Assembly (NCBI GenBank): GCA_050945755.1
Contig: JBMNTN010000004.1
Span: 1 to 64,000 of the forward strand
Origin: JAQVXR01 sp050945755
GTDB taxonomy: Bacteria > Bacillota > Dehalobacteriia > Dehalobacteriales > Dehalobacteriaceae
DNA length: 64,000 nt
Reading direction: 5' to 3'
Positions 17,733 to 26,424 of this stretch are shown one piece after another (within the stretch, counting starts at the first letter, position 1; each line of letters begins with the position of its first letter). Made by a program: the position numbers and the translations under genes. A model generated the notes under the pieces. It ran no database searches, was not told the DNA's origin, and saw only the letters and a list, made by a program, of their open reading frames with translations.

Positions 17733-19052
17733 ATGCGAAAGCTTCTCAGAATCTTTTTATTAAGCTTAATCCTATTTTCGATTCTTTTGCCTCAGGCACA
17801 TGCAGAACCCGGGGATTTGGTTTATGTTGTTCCCATCAACGGGACGATAGATCCGGGACTTGCTTCCTTTGTGGAACGTGCCTATGATGAAGCGGAAAAA
17901 AGTAAAGCTGATTACGTACTATTGGAGATTGATACGTATGGGGGAAGAATTGATGCCGCCATTCGTATTAAGAACCGGATACTTTCCTCCCCGGTGCCCA
18001 GTGCCTGTTTTGTAAAACATAAGGCGATATCCGCTGGGGCACTGATTACTTTGGCGGGAGAAAAGATATTTATGGCCCCGGGGACGACAATTGGCGCAGC
18101 AGAACCGAGAGTCGGCAACGAAAAGGCAGATGAGAAAGTAGTATCCATGTGGACAAAGGAGCTGGTCTCGACGGCTGAGGCTCACGGCCGTGACGGACAG
18201 GTTGCCGCTGCCATGGCGGATGCCGACATTGAAATTCCCGGATTGGTAGAAAAGGGAAAGCTCTTGACACTTTCTCAGAAACAGGCATTGGAATGGGAAA
18301 TAGCTGATGATACGGCAGCCAACAGAGAGAATGTTCTGACCAAGCTGGGTTTAGGCAGCGCCCGGATAATTACTGCTGATCCTACTGCAGCCGAGTCTGT
18401 ATCCCGTTGGGTCACCAATCCCTACATTGCCCCCGCTCTTTTGGCAATAGGCATTGCCGGTATTGTACTGGAGGTATTTACTGTCGGCTGGGGAGTGGCA
18501 GGAACTGTTGGTTTATTATCAATTGCTTTATATTTTGGCGGGCATATGATTGCTGGGTTAACCGGCTGGGAGTCGGTCTTGCTCTTTTTAATTGGAATTA
18601 TTCTTTTATTAGTAGAGGCTTTTTTGATTCCCGGTTTTGGGTTTGCCGGGATCGGGGGCATAATTGCCGTGGCAGGAAGTATTATCTTAGCCTCACCCAG
18701 CATAGAACAGGCTGCGATTTCTTTGATTATTGCCATCATATTATCGGTAGTTCTCTTGGCTGTAAGCTTTAAGTTTGTCAAGACGAGGAAAGTCTGGAGC
18801 CGTTTAGTTTTGGGGGTAAAACAGGAAAAGGGTCTTGGTTATGTCGCCCCGGAGAGAGAACTGGAAGGACTTCTCGGTAAGCAAGGGGTGGCGGTAACAC
18901 CTTTGCGTCCGTCAGGAACGGCAAAAATAGAAGGAGATCCCATAGATGTTGTTACCGAAGGGGGGTTTATTCCCAGGGAAGCGCAGGTAAAGGTAGTTAA
19001 AGTGGAAGGGACCCGGATTGTAGTAAGAGAAATTAAAGATACTATTAATTAG
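17733..19052 (+). CDS. NfeD-family membrane serine protease-like protein (YqeZ)
   Basis: A 439-residue NfeD protein. It has a signal peptide (about residues 1-24), a ClpP/crotonase-like domain with the proposed nucleophile region [14 protein letters not shown] (about 90-103), four to five membrane helices (about 230-350), and a C-terminal OB-fold NfeD domain. Long NfeD proteins pair with flotillins or stomatins and help organise membrane microdomains. Here floA begins 12 bases after its stop, the same pair as Bacillus yqeZ-yqfA. The ATG follows GGCGGTG. Confidence 0.88.
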   Translation: MRKLLRIFLLSLILFSILLPQAHAEPGDLVYVVPINGTIDPGLASFVERAYDEAEKSKADYVLLEIDTYGGRIDAAIRIKNRILSSPVPSACFVKHKAISAGALITLAGEKIFMAPGTTIGAAEPRVGNEKADEKVVSMWTKELVSTAEAHGRDGQVAAAMADADIEIPGLVEKGKLLTLSQKQALEWEIADDTAANRENVLTKLGLGSARIITADPTAAESVSRWVTNPYIAPALLAIGIAGIVLEVFTVGWGVAGTVGLLSIALYFGGHMIAGLTGWESVLLFLIGIILLLVEAFLIPGFGFAGIGGIIAVAGSIILASPSIEQAAISLIIAIILSVVLLAVSFKFVKTRKVWSRLVLGVKQEKGLGYVAPERELEGLLGKQGVAVTPLRPSGTAKIEGDPIDVVTEGGFIPREAQVKVVKVEGTRIVVREIKDTIN

Positions 19053-19063
19053 GAGGCTATGGA

Positions 19064-20065
19064 ATGTTTTTTGAATTAAGTGCGTTAATTTTGTTTGTCT
19101 TGATTTTATTAGGCGTTGTAATTATTTTTAGTTTTATTCCCGTTGGTCTGTGGATTTCCGCTCTGGCGGCCGGGGTTAAAGTGGGGATTGTTGATTTAAT
19201 CGGGATGCGCCTGAGACGTGTTTCCCCATCAAAGATTGTCAACCCGTTAATTAAAGCGGATAAGGCCGGGTTGGATGTGGCACTGGGAAAATTAGAAGCT
19301 CATTACCTGGCAGGCGGTAATGTAGACCGGGTGGTAAATGCTCTCATTGCTGCAGAGCGAGCTAATATTCCTCTGCCCTTTGAGCGGGCAGCCGCCATTG
19401 ACCTTGCGGGTCGAAATGTACTTGAGGCAGTGCAAATGAGTGTTAATCCGCGGGTAATAGAAACACCGACTGTGGCAGCGGTTGCTATAGACGGCATTGA
19501 GGTGAAAGTAAAAGCCCGGGTAACGGTGCGGGCAAATATTGATCGACTGGTTGGCGGCGCAGGTGAAGAGACGATTATTGCCCGGGTAGGGGAAGGTATT
19601 GTCACCACCGTTGGGTCAAGTGAATCACATAAATCTGTGCTGGAAAATCCTGATAAAATATCTCATACTGTTTTAAGCAAAGGGTTAGATGCCGGAACGG
19701 CATTTGAAATTCTCTCCATTGATATTGCTGATGTGGATGTTGGGAGAAATATTGGTGCTCAACTGCAGACAGACCAGGCCGAAGCAGATAAAAGAATTGC
19801 CCAGGCCAAAGCTGAAGAGCGGCGGGCAATGGCTGTAGCTAGAGAGCAGGAAATGAAAGCTGCGGTCGAAGAAATGCGGGCTAAAGTTGTGGAAGCGGAA
19901 GCAGAGGTGCCATTGGCTTTGTCTGAGGCTTTCAGAAGCGGTAGGCTTGGTGTTATGGATTACTACAATATGGAGAACATCCTCGCTGATACAAAAATGA
20001 GAGACAGCATTTCCCGCGCAGGAGGTAAAGAAAGATCATCCAAAGAGGTAGGAGATAAAAAGTAA
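19064..20065 (+). CDS. floA: Flotillin-like protein FloA
   Basis: A 333-residue flotillin-like lipid-raft scaffold. One N-terminal membrane hairpin (about residues 5-35) precedes a long SPFH/PHB-like domain (about 40-230) and an Ala/Glu-rich coiled coil with [18 protein letters not shown]. FloA marks fluid membrane domains and stabilises membrane enzymes. The start ATG follows AGGAGG and it is in one operon with the NfeD protein. Confidence 0.94.
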   Translation: MFFELSALILFVLILLGVVIIFSFIPVGLWISALAAGVKVGIVDLIGMRLRRVSPSKIVNPLIKADKAGLDVALGKLEAHYLAGGNVDRVVNALIAAERANIPLPFERAAAIDLAGRNVLEAVQMSVNPRVIETPTVAAVAIDGIEVKVKARVTVRANIDRLVGGAGEETIIARVGEGIVTTVGSSESHKSVLENPDKISHTVLSKGLDAGTAFEILSIDIADVDVGRNIGAQLQTDQAEADKRIAQAKAEERRAMAVAREQEMKAAVEEMRAKVVEAEAEVPLALSEAFRSGRLGVMDYYNMENILADTKMRDSISRAGGKERSSKEVGDKK

Positions 20066-20131
20066 TAACTCCTGGTAGATATTAAATTAATAGAAGGGTC
20101 GTGATGCCCTATTAGTAGTTGGATAATCCTT

Positions 20132-20578
20132 TTGATATTGTATATTCTTTTTCGAAGTTTAGGAGGGAAAAAGGGGCGTGCCCCCCAAAGCGGCAGACAG
20201 CCTTGGGATCAGGCCAAAGGCCGGCAAGCTGTGCCCCGTCCGGCAGAGCCGGAAATTGAACATCCCTGGGAAATTCTTACACCCTGGGAATTAAAAGACC
20301 CTGATCAAGAAATTAAAGAAGAATTGCCGGAACTTCCACGACAGGAAAAATTGGCAGTTGAGAACAGGGAAATGAATATTTCTGAACTCAGTACAGAAGG
20401 GGAAAGTACAGAAGCGAAAAGTCCTGTACCGGTTAGAAAGGAAGAACCCAAGCAAATTTTTCCGGAAGTAAAGGAGATTCGCGAGGGCCTTCAATTAGAC
20501 CATTCTTCTCTGGTTAATGCCATCATCATGACGGAGATTCTGCAGCCGCCGAAAGCAAAACGCCGGCGCATGAGATAA
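20132..20578 (+). CDS. Hypothetical protein with N-terminal membrane anchor, floA neighbour
   Basis: Not recognised. A 148-residue reading frame with a hydrophobic N-terminus and a long, charged, Pro/Glu-rich, probably disordered tail. Its short C-terminal block (LDHSSLVNAIIMTEILQPPKAKRRR) looks structured or membrane-proximal and is found at the end of small yqfB-position proteins I cannot name. The TTG at 20132 cuts the hydrophobic helix short: the open frame continues upstream (ISSWIILLILYILF from 20111), which would give a full helix if an ATT at 20111 were the start. It lies in the nfeD-floA operon and a strong terminator follows. Confidence 0.6.
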   Translation: MILYILFRSLGGKKGRAPQSGRQPWDQAKGRQAVPRPAEPEIEHPWEILTPWELKDPDQEIKEELPELPRQEKLAVENREMNISELSTEGESTEAKSPVPVRKEEPKQIFPEVKEIREGLQLDHSSLVNAIIMTEILQPPKAKRRRMR

Positions 20579-20622
20579 GCTATCATGATCTTTTCTCGTA
20601 AACTGTATTGATTTTATATTTA

Positions 20623-20675
20623 TTCACATGCCGTTAAGTTAAATATTAACATTAATGGCATGTGAAATATTTTAT
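20623..20675 (+). terminator. Terminator at the left edge of the island
   Basis: A 15-bp stem (20623-20637 with 20652-20666, one G-T wobble) is followed by ATATTTTATTTAATT. It ends the nfeD-floA operon. Confidence 0.8.
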
Positions 20676-20831
20676 TTAATTGTAAGAGTCACATTTAGGG
20701 TTTTCTTATATGTGCTTGCCTTATTATCCATCAGCATACTCCCGGTATGTATTGAAGAAGTTTGTGTTTATCGAAAATACGAAGGGCGACAAATCTCTAA
20801 CTTAGTTGATTTTTTAGAGGACGTGTTAAAG

Positions 20832-22262
20832 ATGGATTCTTTTCGAAATTTATGCAAAAGATTTACCAATCTTACAGACAGCGACATTTCAGTATTGGAG
20901 CAAGTAGCTTTAAGTTTGCAAAATGTGGCGGAGCTTACCGGTAATGACATTTTTATTGATGCACTAACTCCTAATGGGAGGGAAGCCATTGTACTCGCTT
21001 GGGCTAAACCAAGCCATGCTTCCATTTATTCCACCAGTGTGGTAGGTGAGTTGGTTTATCAGAATAATGAGCCTGCTGTTTATCACAGCCTGACAACAGG
21101 AGAGGTAAAACGTGATATCAGGGGTGTCAGCCAGGAAGGAGTCCCCATTGCCCAGACGGTGGTGCCGATCTCTAATGCTGCCGGAGAAGTTATTGGCGTC
21201 TTGATCATGGAAAGAAATATTTCCAAAGACCTTCAGCAGGAAGAAAGGGTTGAATTCCTCAGTTTTAGTGTGGAGAAACTAAGCAGTACATTGATGTCAT
21301 TATCATTAACTGAGAATAATTTTGAAGAATGGGTTGGCAATGGAATTTTTGTTTTAAATAAACAGGGAAAAATTACCTACGCTAATAAACATGCTTCCAG
21401 GATATTTGAAGAATGTTGCCAGGAAGATGCTTTGGGAAGTAATTTTTTTGCCTTATTGCCAAATTGTCATTCTGTCAACGAAGTATTGGAGTATCTCAAA
21501 GACTCTTTGGAAATTATTATTGGGGAAAATTGTTACAGATTTCAAGCCTATCCTTTAATTTTTCAAAGTCAATTAAGCGGTTGTGCGATATCGGTGGTAG
21601 ACCAGACAGAATTAAAAAAGAAGGAACAAGAATTAAATACCCAAAGTATGATTATCCGGGAGATTCATCATCGGGTCAAAAACAACCTGCAGAACATAGC
21701 TGCCGTATTAAGACTGCAGATGCGCCGTTCCCAATCGGAAACAGTTAAAAGTGAATTTGCCGCCAGTATTAATCGGATTACCTCAATAGCTTTGGTCCAT
21801 GAGATCTTTGCCCTTGAGTCCTGGGATGCGATAAACTTTAATGAATTCTGTAAAAGGATTTTGCCTCTGCTTGTGGAAAGCTCAGGACTTTCTTTAAGCG
21901 ATGTGGTTACCAGGGTAGAAGGACCAGACATTAGGTTGCCCAGCCGGAAGGCGATACCACTGGCCTTAGTGATTAATGAGTTGGTTACAAACAGTATCAA
22001 ACATGGGATCAAAAAAGCGGGCTCAGGGGAGATTTCCATCTGTTTCAAAGAAAGCAATGGAATGATCAGCTTATTAGTTAGTGATAGCGGAGAAGACTCA
22101 AACAAAAGATTTTTGCATGTTCCGCAAAAAGGATTGGGAATGCAGATTGTAGAGTCTTTAGTACAAGAAGAATTGGAAGGATTTTTCCGGTTTGAAAGAA
22201 TTGATGGTGTCACTCGTGCGTTAGTTTGCTTTTCCCGGAACAGTAAGGAGGATTCAAAATGA
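20832..22262 (+). CDS. eutW: Ethanolamine sensor histidine kinase EutW
   Basis: A 476-residue cytosolic sensor kinase. The N-terminal ligand domain (about 1-165) is of the H_kinase_N type, a PAS-like segment follows (about 175-265), and the HisKA_2 box EIHHRVKNNLQNIAAVL (about 272-288) carries the phosphorylated His. A HATPase domain ends the protein. This is the EutW architecture: the kinase senses ethanolamine and phosphorylates EutV. The open frame extends 59 codons upstream with a hydrophobic segment, but the ATG at 20832 matches the family start and has GAGG upstream. It overlaps eutV by four bases. Confidence 0.9.
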   Translation: MDSFRNLCKRFTNLTDSDISVLEQVALSLQNVAELTGNDIFIDALTPNGREAIVLAWAKPSHASIYSTSVVGELVYQNNEPAVYHSLTTGEVKRDIRGVSQEGVPIAQTVVPISNAAGEVIGVLIMERNISKDLQQEERVEFLSFSVEKLSSTLMSLSLTENNFEEWVGNGIFVLNKQGKITYANKHASRIFEECCQEDALGSNFFALLPNCHSVNEVLEYLKDSLEIIIGENCYRFQAYPLIFQSQLSGCAISVVDQTELKKKEQELNTQSMIIREIHHRVKNNLQNIAAVLRLQMRRSQSETVKSEFAASINRITSIALVHEIFALESWDAINFNEFCKRILPLLVESSGLSLSDVVTRVEGPDIRLPSRKAIPLALVINELVTNSIKHGIKKAGSGEISICFKESNGMISLLVSDSGEDSNKRFLHVPQKGLGMQIVESLVQEELEGFFRFERIDGVTRALVCFSRNSKEDSK

Positions 22263-22843
22263 AAACCCTGTCCATTTTGATTGCTGAAGATCAGGCGCTC
22301 ACGAGAATGGATTTGAAAGAGATGCTAGAAGGGGCAGGGTATGTTGTATGTGCCGACACTAATAATGGGGCCAAAGCTGTTGAACTGGCCAAACAATTAA
22401 TGCCTGATCTTGCTATTTTGGATATCAAAATGCCTGGTTTGGATGGGTTGGAGGTAGCAAGGATTTTACACTCGATGAATATCCCAGTAATAATTTTAAC
22501 TGCTTATAGTCAGATAAATTTTATTAACCGAGCGGAAAAAGTATATGTTTACAATTATTTAGTTAAACCTATTAGAGAAAAAGATTTATTACCGGCTATC
22601 AGGATTGCATATTCTCGCTGGAAAGAAATGCAGGATATGCAGACAGAATTAAAAAATATGGAGAAAAAGTTAAAACAAGAGAAACTGATCTCTCATGCCA
22701 AGTCTATTATTGCCAAGCAAAAGAATATCTCGGAATATGACGCTCATAAGTATTTAATTCAGAGAGCAATGAATCATAGAATTACTCTTATCGACTGTGC
22801 TCGACAAATAATCAGTAAGGAAAAAATATTGAATAAATCCTAG
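22259..22843 (+). CDS. eutV: ANTAR antitermination response regulator EutV
   Basis: A 194-residue response regulator: receiver domain (about 1-120) with phospho-acceptor Asp in LAILDIKMPGLDG, a coiled coil, and a C-terminal ANTAR RNA-binding domain (about 130-190). Phosphorylated EutV dimers bind paired hairpins in leader RNA and prevent terminators from forming. The ATGA overlap with eutW implies translational coupling. A fitting target, a strong terminator with an overlapping hairpin, lies just downstream before eutB1. Confidence 0.95.
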   Translation: MKTLSILIAEDQALTRMDLKEMLEGAGYVVCADTNNGAKAVELAKQLMPDLAILDIKMPGLDGLEVARILHSMNIPVIILTAYSQINFINRAEKVYVYNYLVKPIREKDLLPAIRIAYSRWKEMQDMQTELKNMEKKLKQEKLISHAKSIIAKQKNISEYDAHKYLIQRAMNHRITLIDCARQIISKEKILNKS

Positions 22844-22964
22844 TGAGCTTGAAGGATATTTAAAGTTTATGTCGAATATCAAAATAGTATAAATATTAAA
22901 TGGCAATAGTTGTAGCAAGATCTGTTTTATAATTCTGTTAGAGTGTGTTTACAAAGGAATAAAA

Positions 22965-23024
22965 AAGGCAAAAGAGCCTTAATCCTTTCTCTTTGAGAGA
23001 GGTTAGGGCTTTTTTATTTTTTTA
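22965..23024 (+). promoter_or_regulatory. Leader terminator with overlapping hairpin (candidate EutV target)
   Basis: A long stem (left arm 22975-22991, right arm 22995-23010, one bulge, TTT loop) is followed by about 15 T-rich bases: a strong intrinsic terminator before the structural genes. A small hairpin, AAGGC-AAAAGA-GCCTT (22965-22980), shares its 3' arm with the terminator's left arm, so the two exclude each other. That is the logic of ANTAR antitermination. The six-base loop has A at position 1, but the G expected at position 4 is at 5, and I did not find the usual upstream partner hairpin. Confidence 0.7.
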
Positions 23025-23027
23025 ATG

Positions 23028-23048
23028 TTAAGAGGGAGGCCCCCTTTA
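23028..23048 (+). repeat. Leader hairpin TTAAGAGGGAGGCCCCCTT
   Basis: AAG-GGG pairs with CCC-CTT around AGGC, immediately after the leader terminator. A closely related, perfect version occurs at 26392-26414 before the second eut block. Shared use suggests a small regulatory or stabilising hairpin. Confidence 0.45.
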
Positions 23049-23087
23049 TCTGATTTCTTTTTACGACGTTTTGGGAGGGATGATAGG

Positions 23088-24452
23088 ATGATATTGAAAA
23101 CACGTCTTTTTGGTCAAACGTATTGTTTTAAAAATGTGAAAGAGGTTTTGGCAAAAGCAAACGAAATTAAATCCGGCGACATGCTGGCGGGAATCAGCGC
23201 AGAAACCGCCCAGGAAAGGATTGCCGCCAAACATGTTCTATCACAGCTAACTTTGGAGGATCTGCGCTTGAATCCGGTAGTTCCTTTAGAGGAAGATGAG
23301 GTATCTAGAATTATTGATGGGGACATTAATGAAGCGATTTACCAAGACATTAAGAACTGGTCGGTAGCGGAGCTTAGGGAATTTATTCTTCGAACGGAAA
23401 CAACAGGTGCCGATCTATCCAGGATCAGCCGGGGGCTTAGTGCCGAGATGGTGGCAGCAGTTGCCAAACTAATGAGCAATTTGGACTTAATTCTTGGTGC
23501 TTCTAAAATAAGGATTACTGCCCATTGCAATACTACCATCGGCATTCCCGGTACTCTGGCTTCCCGACTTCAGCCCAATCACCCTACGGATTCCACCGAA
23601 GGGATACTTGCCAGTCTCCGAGAAGGGCTGACTTATGGAATAGGCGATGCTGTGATTGGACTAAATCCGGTAGATGATTCACTTGATGCTACAATGCGGA
23701 ACTTGTCCGGTATGTATAATTTTATCACCGAATGGAAGGTGCCGACGCAGGTTTGTGTTTTGGCCCATATTACTACTCAGGTTAAAGCGCTGAGGAAAGG
23801 GGCCCCTGTGCATTGTCTGTTTCAATCAATAGCGGGGAGCGAAAAATCTAATCAAGCATTTGGCATTAACAAAGAAATTCTGGATGAGGCTTATGAGCTA
23901 GGCTTGAAAGAAGGACGAGCAACAGGTCCTAACATTATGTATTTTGAGACCGGGCAGGGGTCAGAACTTTCCTCCGACGGTCATTATGAGGCCGATCAGG
24001 TGACTATGGAAGCAAGATGTTACGGACTTGCCCGTCACTATAAGCCGTTTCTGGTGAACACCGTTGTTGGTTTTATTGGGCCTGAATATCTTTACGATTC
24101 CCGCCAGGTGATCCGGGCCGGTCTGGAGGACCACTTTATGGGCAAACTTACCGGAGTACCCATGGGTTGTGACTCCTGCTACACGAACCATATGAAGGCG
24201 GATCAAAACGATATTGAGAATTTAGCGGTACTGTTGAGCAATGCAGGCTGCAACTATTTTATGGGTGTTCCTATGGGAGATGACGTGATGTTGAATTATC
24301 AGTGCACCAGCTTTCATGATGTGGCTGCTTTGAGAGAAGTGCTGAGACTCCGGCCTCTGCCTGAGTTTGAAGCCTGGCTTGAAGAGCAGGGTATTATGCG
24401 AAACGGCAAACTAACTTCCAGCGCCGGAGATGCGACTATTTTTACAAGGTAG
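23088..24452 (+). CDS. eutB: Ethanolamine ammonia-lyase large subunit, copy 1
   Basis: A 454-residue EutB. With EutC and adenosylcobalamin it splits ethanolamine to acetaldehyde and ammonia inside the microcompartment. Family segments include VLAKANEIKSGDMLAG, HCNTTIGIPGT, QPNHPTDS and YFETGQGSE, which line the TIM-barrel active site. The ATG at 23088 is used because GGGAGG sits nine bases upstream and it aligns with copy 2; an earlier TTG-like start falls in the leader hairpin. It is clearly diverged from EutB2 (27747) along its length, so the two are old paralogues. Confidence 0.95.
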   Translation: MILKTRLFGQTYCFKNVKEVLAKANEIKSGDMLAGISAETAQERIAAKHVLSQLTLEDLRLNPVVPLEEDEVSRIIDGDINEAIYQDIKNWSVAELREFILRTETTGADLSRISRGLSAEMVAAVAKLMSNLDLILGASKIRITAHCNTTIGIPGTLASRLQPNHPTDSTEGILASLREGLTYGIGDAVIGLNPVDDSLDATMRNLSGMYNFITEWKVPTQVCVLAHITTQVKALRKGAPVHCLFQSIAGSEKSNQAFGINKEILDEAYELGLKEGRATGPNIMYFETGQGSELSSDGHYEADQVTMEARCYGLARHYKPFLVNTVVGFIGPEYLYDSRQVIRAGLEDHFMGKLTGVPMGCDSCYTNHMKADQNDIENLAVLLSNAGCNYFMGVPMGDDVMLNYQCTSFHDVAALREVLRLRPLPEFEAWLEEQGIMRNGKLTSSAGDATIFTR

Positions 24453-24461
24453 GGTGAGAAA

Positions 24462-25355
24462 ATGGCACTTGAAGACAACATTAAATTAATTGTGGAACAG
24501 GTTCTAAATCAGATTAATGAAAAGAACAAAGAAACGGCACAGGCACCTGTCCAAAAGGAAAAGAAGACTGCCTGCCCCGCCGGGACAGATGAAGCTATCC
24601 TTGATGATATCACTCAAGTTGATCTGCAAAAATATCTCCAGGTACCGAATCCGGTCAATGGTGATTTTTATCGGGAAATGAAAAAGGCCACTCCTGCCAG
24701 AATTGGAGTTTGGCGGGCAGGAACCAGACCGTTAACAGATACACTGCTCAGGTTCCGAGCCGATCATGCTACAGCTCAGGATGCGGTACTCAATGATGTT
24801 TCCGAAGAATTTATTCAGGATTTTAATTTGGTAAAATTGCAGAGCGCCTGCAGGGATAAAGATGAGTTTCTTACCCGCCCGGACTTGGGGAGAAAACTCA
24901 GTACTGAAAGCGTTGAGACACTGGGCAAGACGGCTAAAGCCGGCGCCGAACTACAGATTATTATCGCTGACGGATTGTCCAGTACAGCGGTAGAGACCAA
25001 TGTTCCGGATCTTTTGCCTGCACTGCTCCAGGGGTTATCAAATGTTGGGGTTAGCGTCGGTACTCCTGTTTTTGTCAAGTATGGCCGGGTGGCCGTAATG
25101 GATTGTATCGGAGAAGTGTTAAAACCTCAGGCAGCCATTGTGCTCATCGGAGAGCGGCCGGGGTTGGGCACTGCGGAAAGTTTAAGTGCTTATCTTGCAT
25201 ATAATCCCAGGGTGGGAATGTTGGAAAGTGAAAGAACCGTCGTCAGTAATATTCATAAGGGAGGTACACCTCCTTCTGAGGCCGGTGCTCACCTGTCATC
25301 CGTTGTAAAAGCAATTTTAGAACGCAAGGCATCAGGGGTAAACTTCAGTTTTTAG
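24462..25355 (+). CDS. eutC: Ethanolamine ammonia-lyase small subunit, copy 1
   Basis: A 297-residue EutC that, with EutB, binds the lower face of adenosylcobalamin. Conserved blocks are TPARIGVWRAGTRP, DHATAQDAV, DGLSSTAVE, IGERPGLGTAESLSAY and NIHKGGTPP. The first ~20 residues (DNIKLIVEQVLNQI) form an amphipathic helix followed by a linker, as in encapsulation peptides. It starts nine bases after eutB1. Directly after its stop the duplicated eutJ fragment begins. Confidence 0.95.
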   Translation: MALEDNIKLIVEQVLNQINEKNKETAQAPVQKEKKTACPAGTDEAILDDITQVDLQKYLQVPNPVNGDFYREMKKATPARIGVWRAGTRPLTDTLLRFRADHATAQDAVLNDVSEEFIQDFNLVKLQSACRDKDEFLTRPDLGRKLSTESVETLGKTAKAGAELQIIIADGLSSTAVETNVPDLLPALLQGLSNVGVSVGTPVFVKYGRVAVMDCIGEVLKPQAAIVLIGERPGLGTAESLSAYLAYNPRVGMLESERTVVSNIHKGGTPPSEAGAHLSSVVKAILERKASGVNFSF

Positions 25356-25357
25356 CC

Positions 25358-25705
25358 AGGAGGGACCCACTTTAGCCTGGTAGTGGCGGGAGCATATCAT
25401 GTTTCTTTTGCTGAGGCGGAAAAGATGAAAACGGAAAAGTCCCGGCATAAGGAGCTGCTTCCGGTGGTAAAACCGGTGATGCAGAAGGTGGCGTCGATTA
25501 TTGGGAGGCATATAGAGAAGTATCATGTGGACCACATTTATCTGGCAGGAGGGACAAGCTGTTTTACAGATATAGAGAAAGTGGTGGAAGCGGAGGTAGG
25601 TGTGCCCACCTACAAGCCGGGAAATCCATTTTTGGTGACCCCGCTGGGTATAGCCCTAAGTGCAGCGGCAAATAGGGAGGGTTAAAAGTGGCGGTAAGAA
25701 TCCAA
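25358..25705 (+). repeat. Duplicated segment, left part (copy of 33561-33908)
   Basis: Nearly identical to the end of eutJ and the first bases of the next shell gene at 33561-33908; I count only one or two differences. At 25706-25707 the copy jumps to sequence matching 37130 onward, so about 3.2 kb is missing from the copy. Confidence 0.95.
25359..25685 (+). pseudogene. eutJ: Truncated eutJ copy (C-terminal ~100 residues)
   Basis: The frame matches the last ~107 residues of the intact EutJ (33052-33888), beginning GTHFSLVVAGAYHVSF, with no N-terminal ATPase lobe. An open frame exists from GTG 25383, but its product would lack the DLGTAY and GGGTTG phosphate-binding motifs and should not work as an Hsp70-like chaperone. 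It formed by the composite duplication. Confidence 0.9.
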
Positions 25706-25753
25706 AAAACCTATCCGGCCAACTGGGCAGAGTTATCGGGTTACGGCAAATAA
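25688..25753 (+). pseudogene. Fusion mini-ORF (shell-protein start joined to EutQ end)
   Basis: GTG at 25688 opens 21 codons: the first residues MAVRIQ come from the shell gene at 33891 and TYPANWAELSGYGK from the end of eutQ. The junction happens to stay in frame. The ribosome-binding site of the shell gene is retained, so it may be translated, but a 21-residue product has no expected function. Confidence 0.7.
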
Positions 25754-26282
25754 AATTAATTATTTAAATTTAAGGAGGATTTACTAAGATGACGAATGCA
25801 TTAGGAATGATTGAGACTAAAGGTCTTGTAGGTTCTATTGAGGCAGCCGATGCGATGGTAAAAGCGGCTAATGTTTACTTGATCGGCAAGGTCCATGTGG
25901 GTGGCGGTCTTGTCACTGTGATGGTACGGGGAGATGTTGGTGCTGTTAAAGCTGCTACTGATGCCGGTGCTGCTGCAGCCCAAAGAGTAGGCGAGTTGGT
26001 TTCCGTTCACGTAATTCCGAGACCGCACAGCGATGTAGAAATGATCCTTCCTGACGACTACAAAAAATTAAAGAACGAATAAGTCAACCTAAGAAAAAGG
26101 GGTTGAAAAATGAAGCGAGAAGCGCTGGGGATGATTGAAACGCGGGGCCTAGTTCCTGCCATAGAAGCGGCGGATGCCGGTGTAAAGGCGGCCAATGTCG
26201 GGCTGGTGGGCTATGAAATAGTCAAGGGCGGTTTGGTGATGGTTGCTTTTGTCGGAGAAGTAGCCGCCGTTCAGGCAAGCGT
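25708..26282 (+). repeat. Duplicated segment, right part (copy of 37130-37705)
   Basis: Matches the eutQ end, all of eutM and the first half of the eutK-like gene at 37130-37705, with a handful of substitutions and one missing A before the eutK-like start. It ends abruptly within the BMC domain. Confidence 0.95.
25789..26082 (+). CDS. eutM: Microcompartment hexameric shell protein EutM, copy 1
   Basis: A 97-residue single-BMC-domain protein (Pf00936 type) that forms hexagonal tiles of the shell. Signature regions are [40 protein letters not shown] and the C-terminal VIPRPH. It differs from EutM2 (37211) at two residues only, Val for Ile and Ser for Gly near the C-terminus. The gene is intact with an AAGGAGG ribosome-binding site, so the duplication doubles its dosage. 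Confidence 0.96.
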   Translation: MTNALGMIETKGLVGSIEAADAMVKAANVYLIGKVHVGGGLVTVMVRGDVGAVKAATDAGAAAAQRVGELVSVHVIPRPHSDVEMILPDDYKKLKNE

Positions 26283-26295
26283 TTATAAAAAATAG
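26110..26295 (+). pseudogene. Truncated eutK-like shell gene
   Basis: The first 57 residues equal the EutK-like protein at 37533 except for one substitution, then the match stops and the frame ends YKK-stop. It lacks the last BMC helix/strand and the entire tail, so it should not form a tile. It marks the right end of the duplication. Confidence 0.9.
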
Positions 26296-26330
26296 CTTGG
26301 TTATTGTGAACCGACCATGTTTTATTTTTT

Positions 26331-26414
26331 GATGTTAAGGATATTATGCATATCAGCAAACTGTGGATAATTTCCTTAACATGGGGGTTGTTAAGGGGGA
26401 CGCCCCCTTAACTT
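26331..26414 (+). repeat. Two nested inverted repeats with TTAAGG/CCTTAA arms
   Basis: ATGTTAAGGA and TCCTTAACAT enclose about 33 bases. Just after comes a perfect palindromic hairpin, GTTAAGGGGG-ACG-CCCCCTTAAC (26392-26414). No T tract follows, so it is not a standard terminator. The arms share sequence and could pair in other combinations. A related hairpin lies in the eutB1 leader. Confidence 0.6.
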
Positions 26415-26424
26415 AAATTAAGTT

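Noticed and set aside
22901..22917. Sigma-54-like TGGCAATAGTTGTAGCA before eutB1
   Set aside because: GG and GC are 11 bases apart instead of 10, and the -12 half lacks TTGC. Spacing is strict for this sigma factor.
23025..23087. N-terminal extension of EutB1
   Set aside because: It would begin in the leader terminator/hairpin, and EutB2 and other family members begin at the position of 23088.
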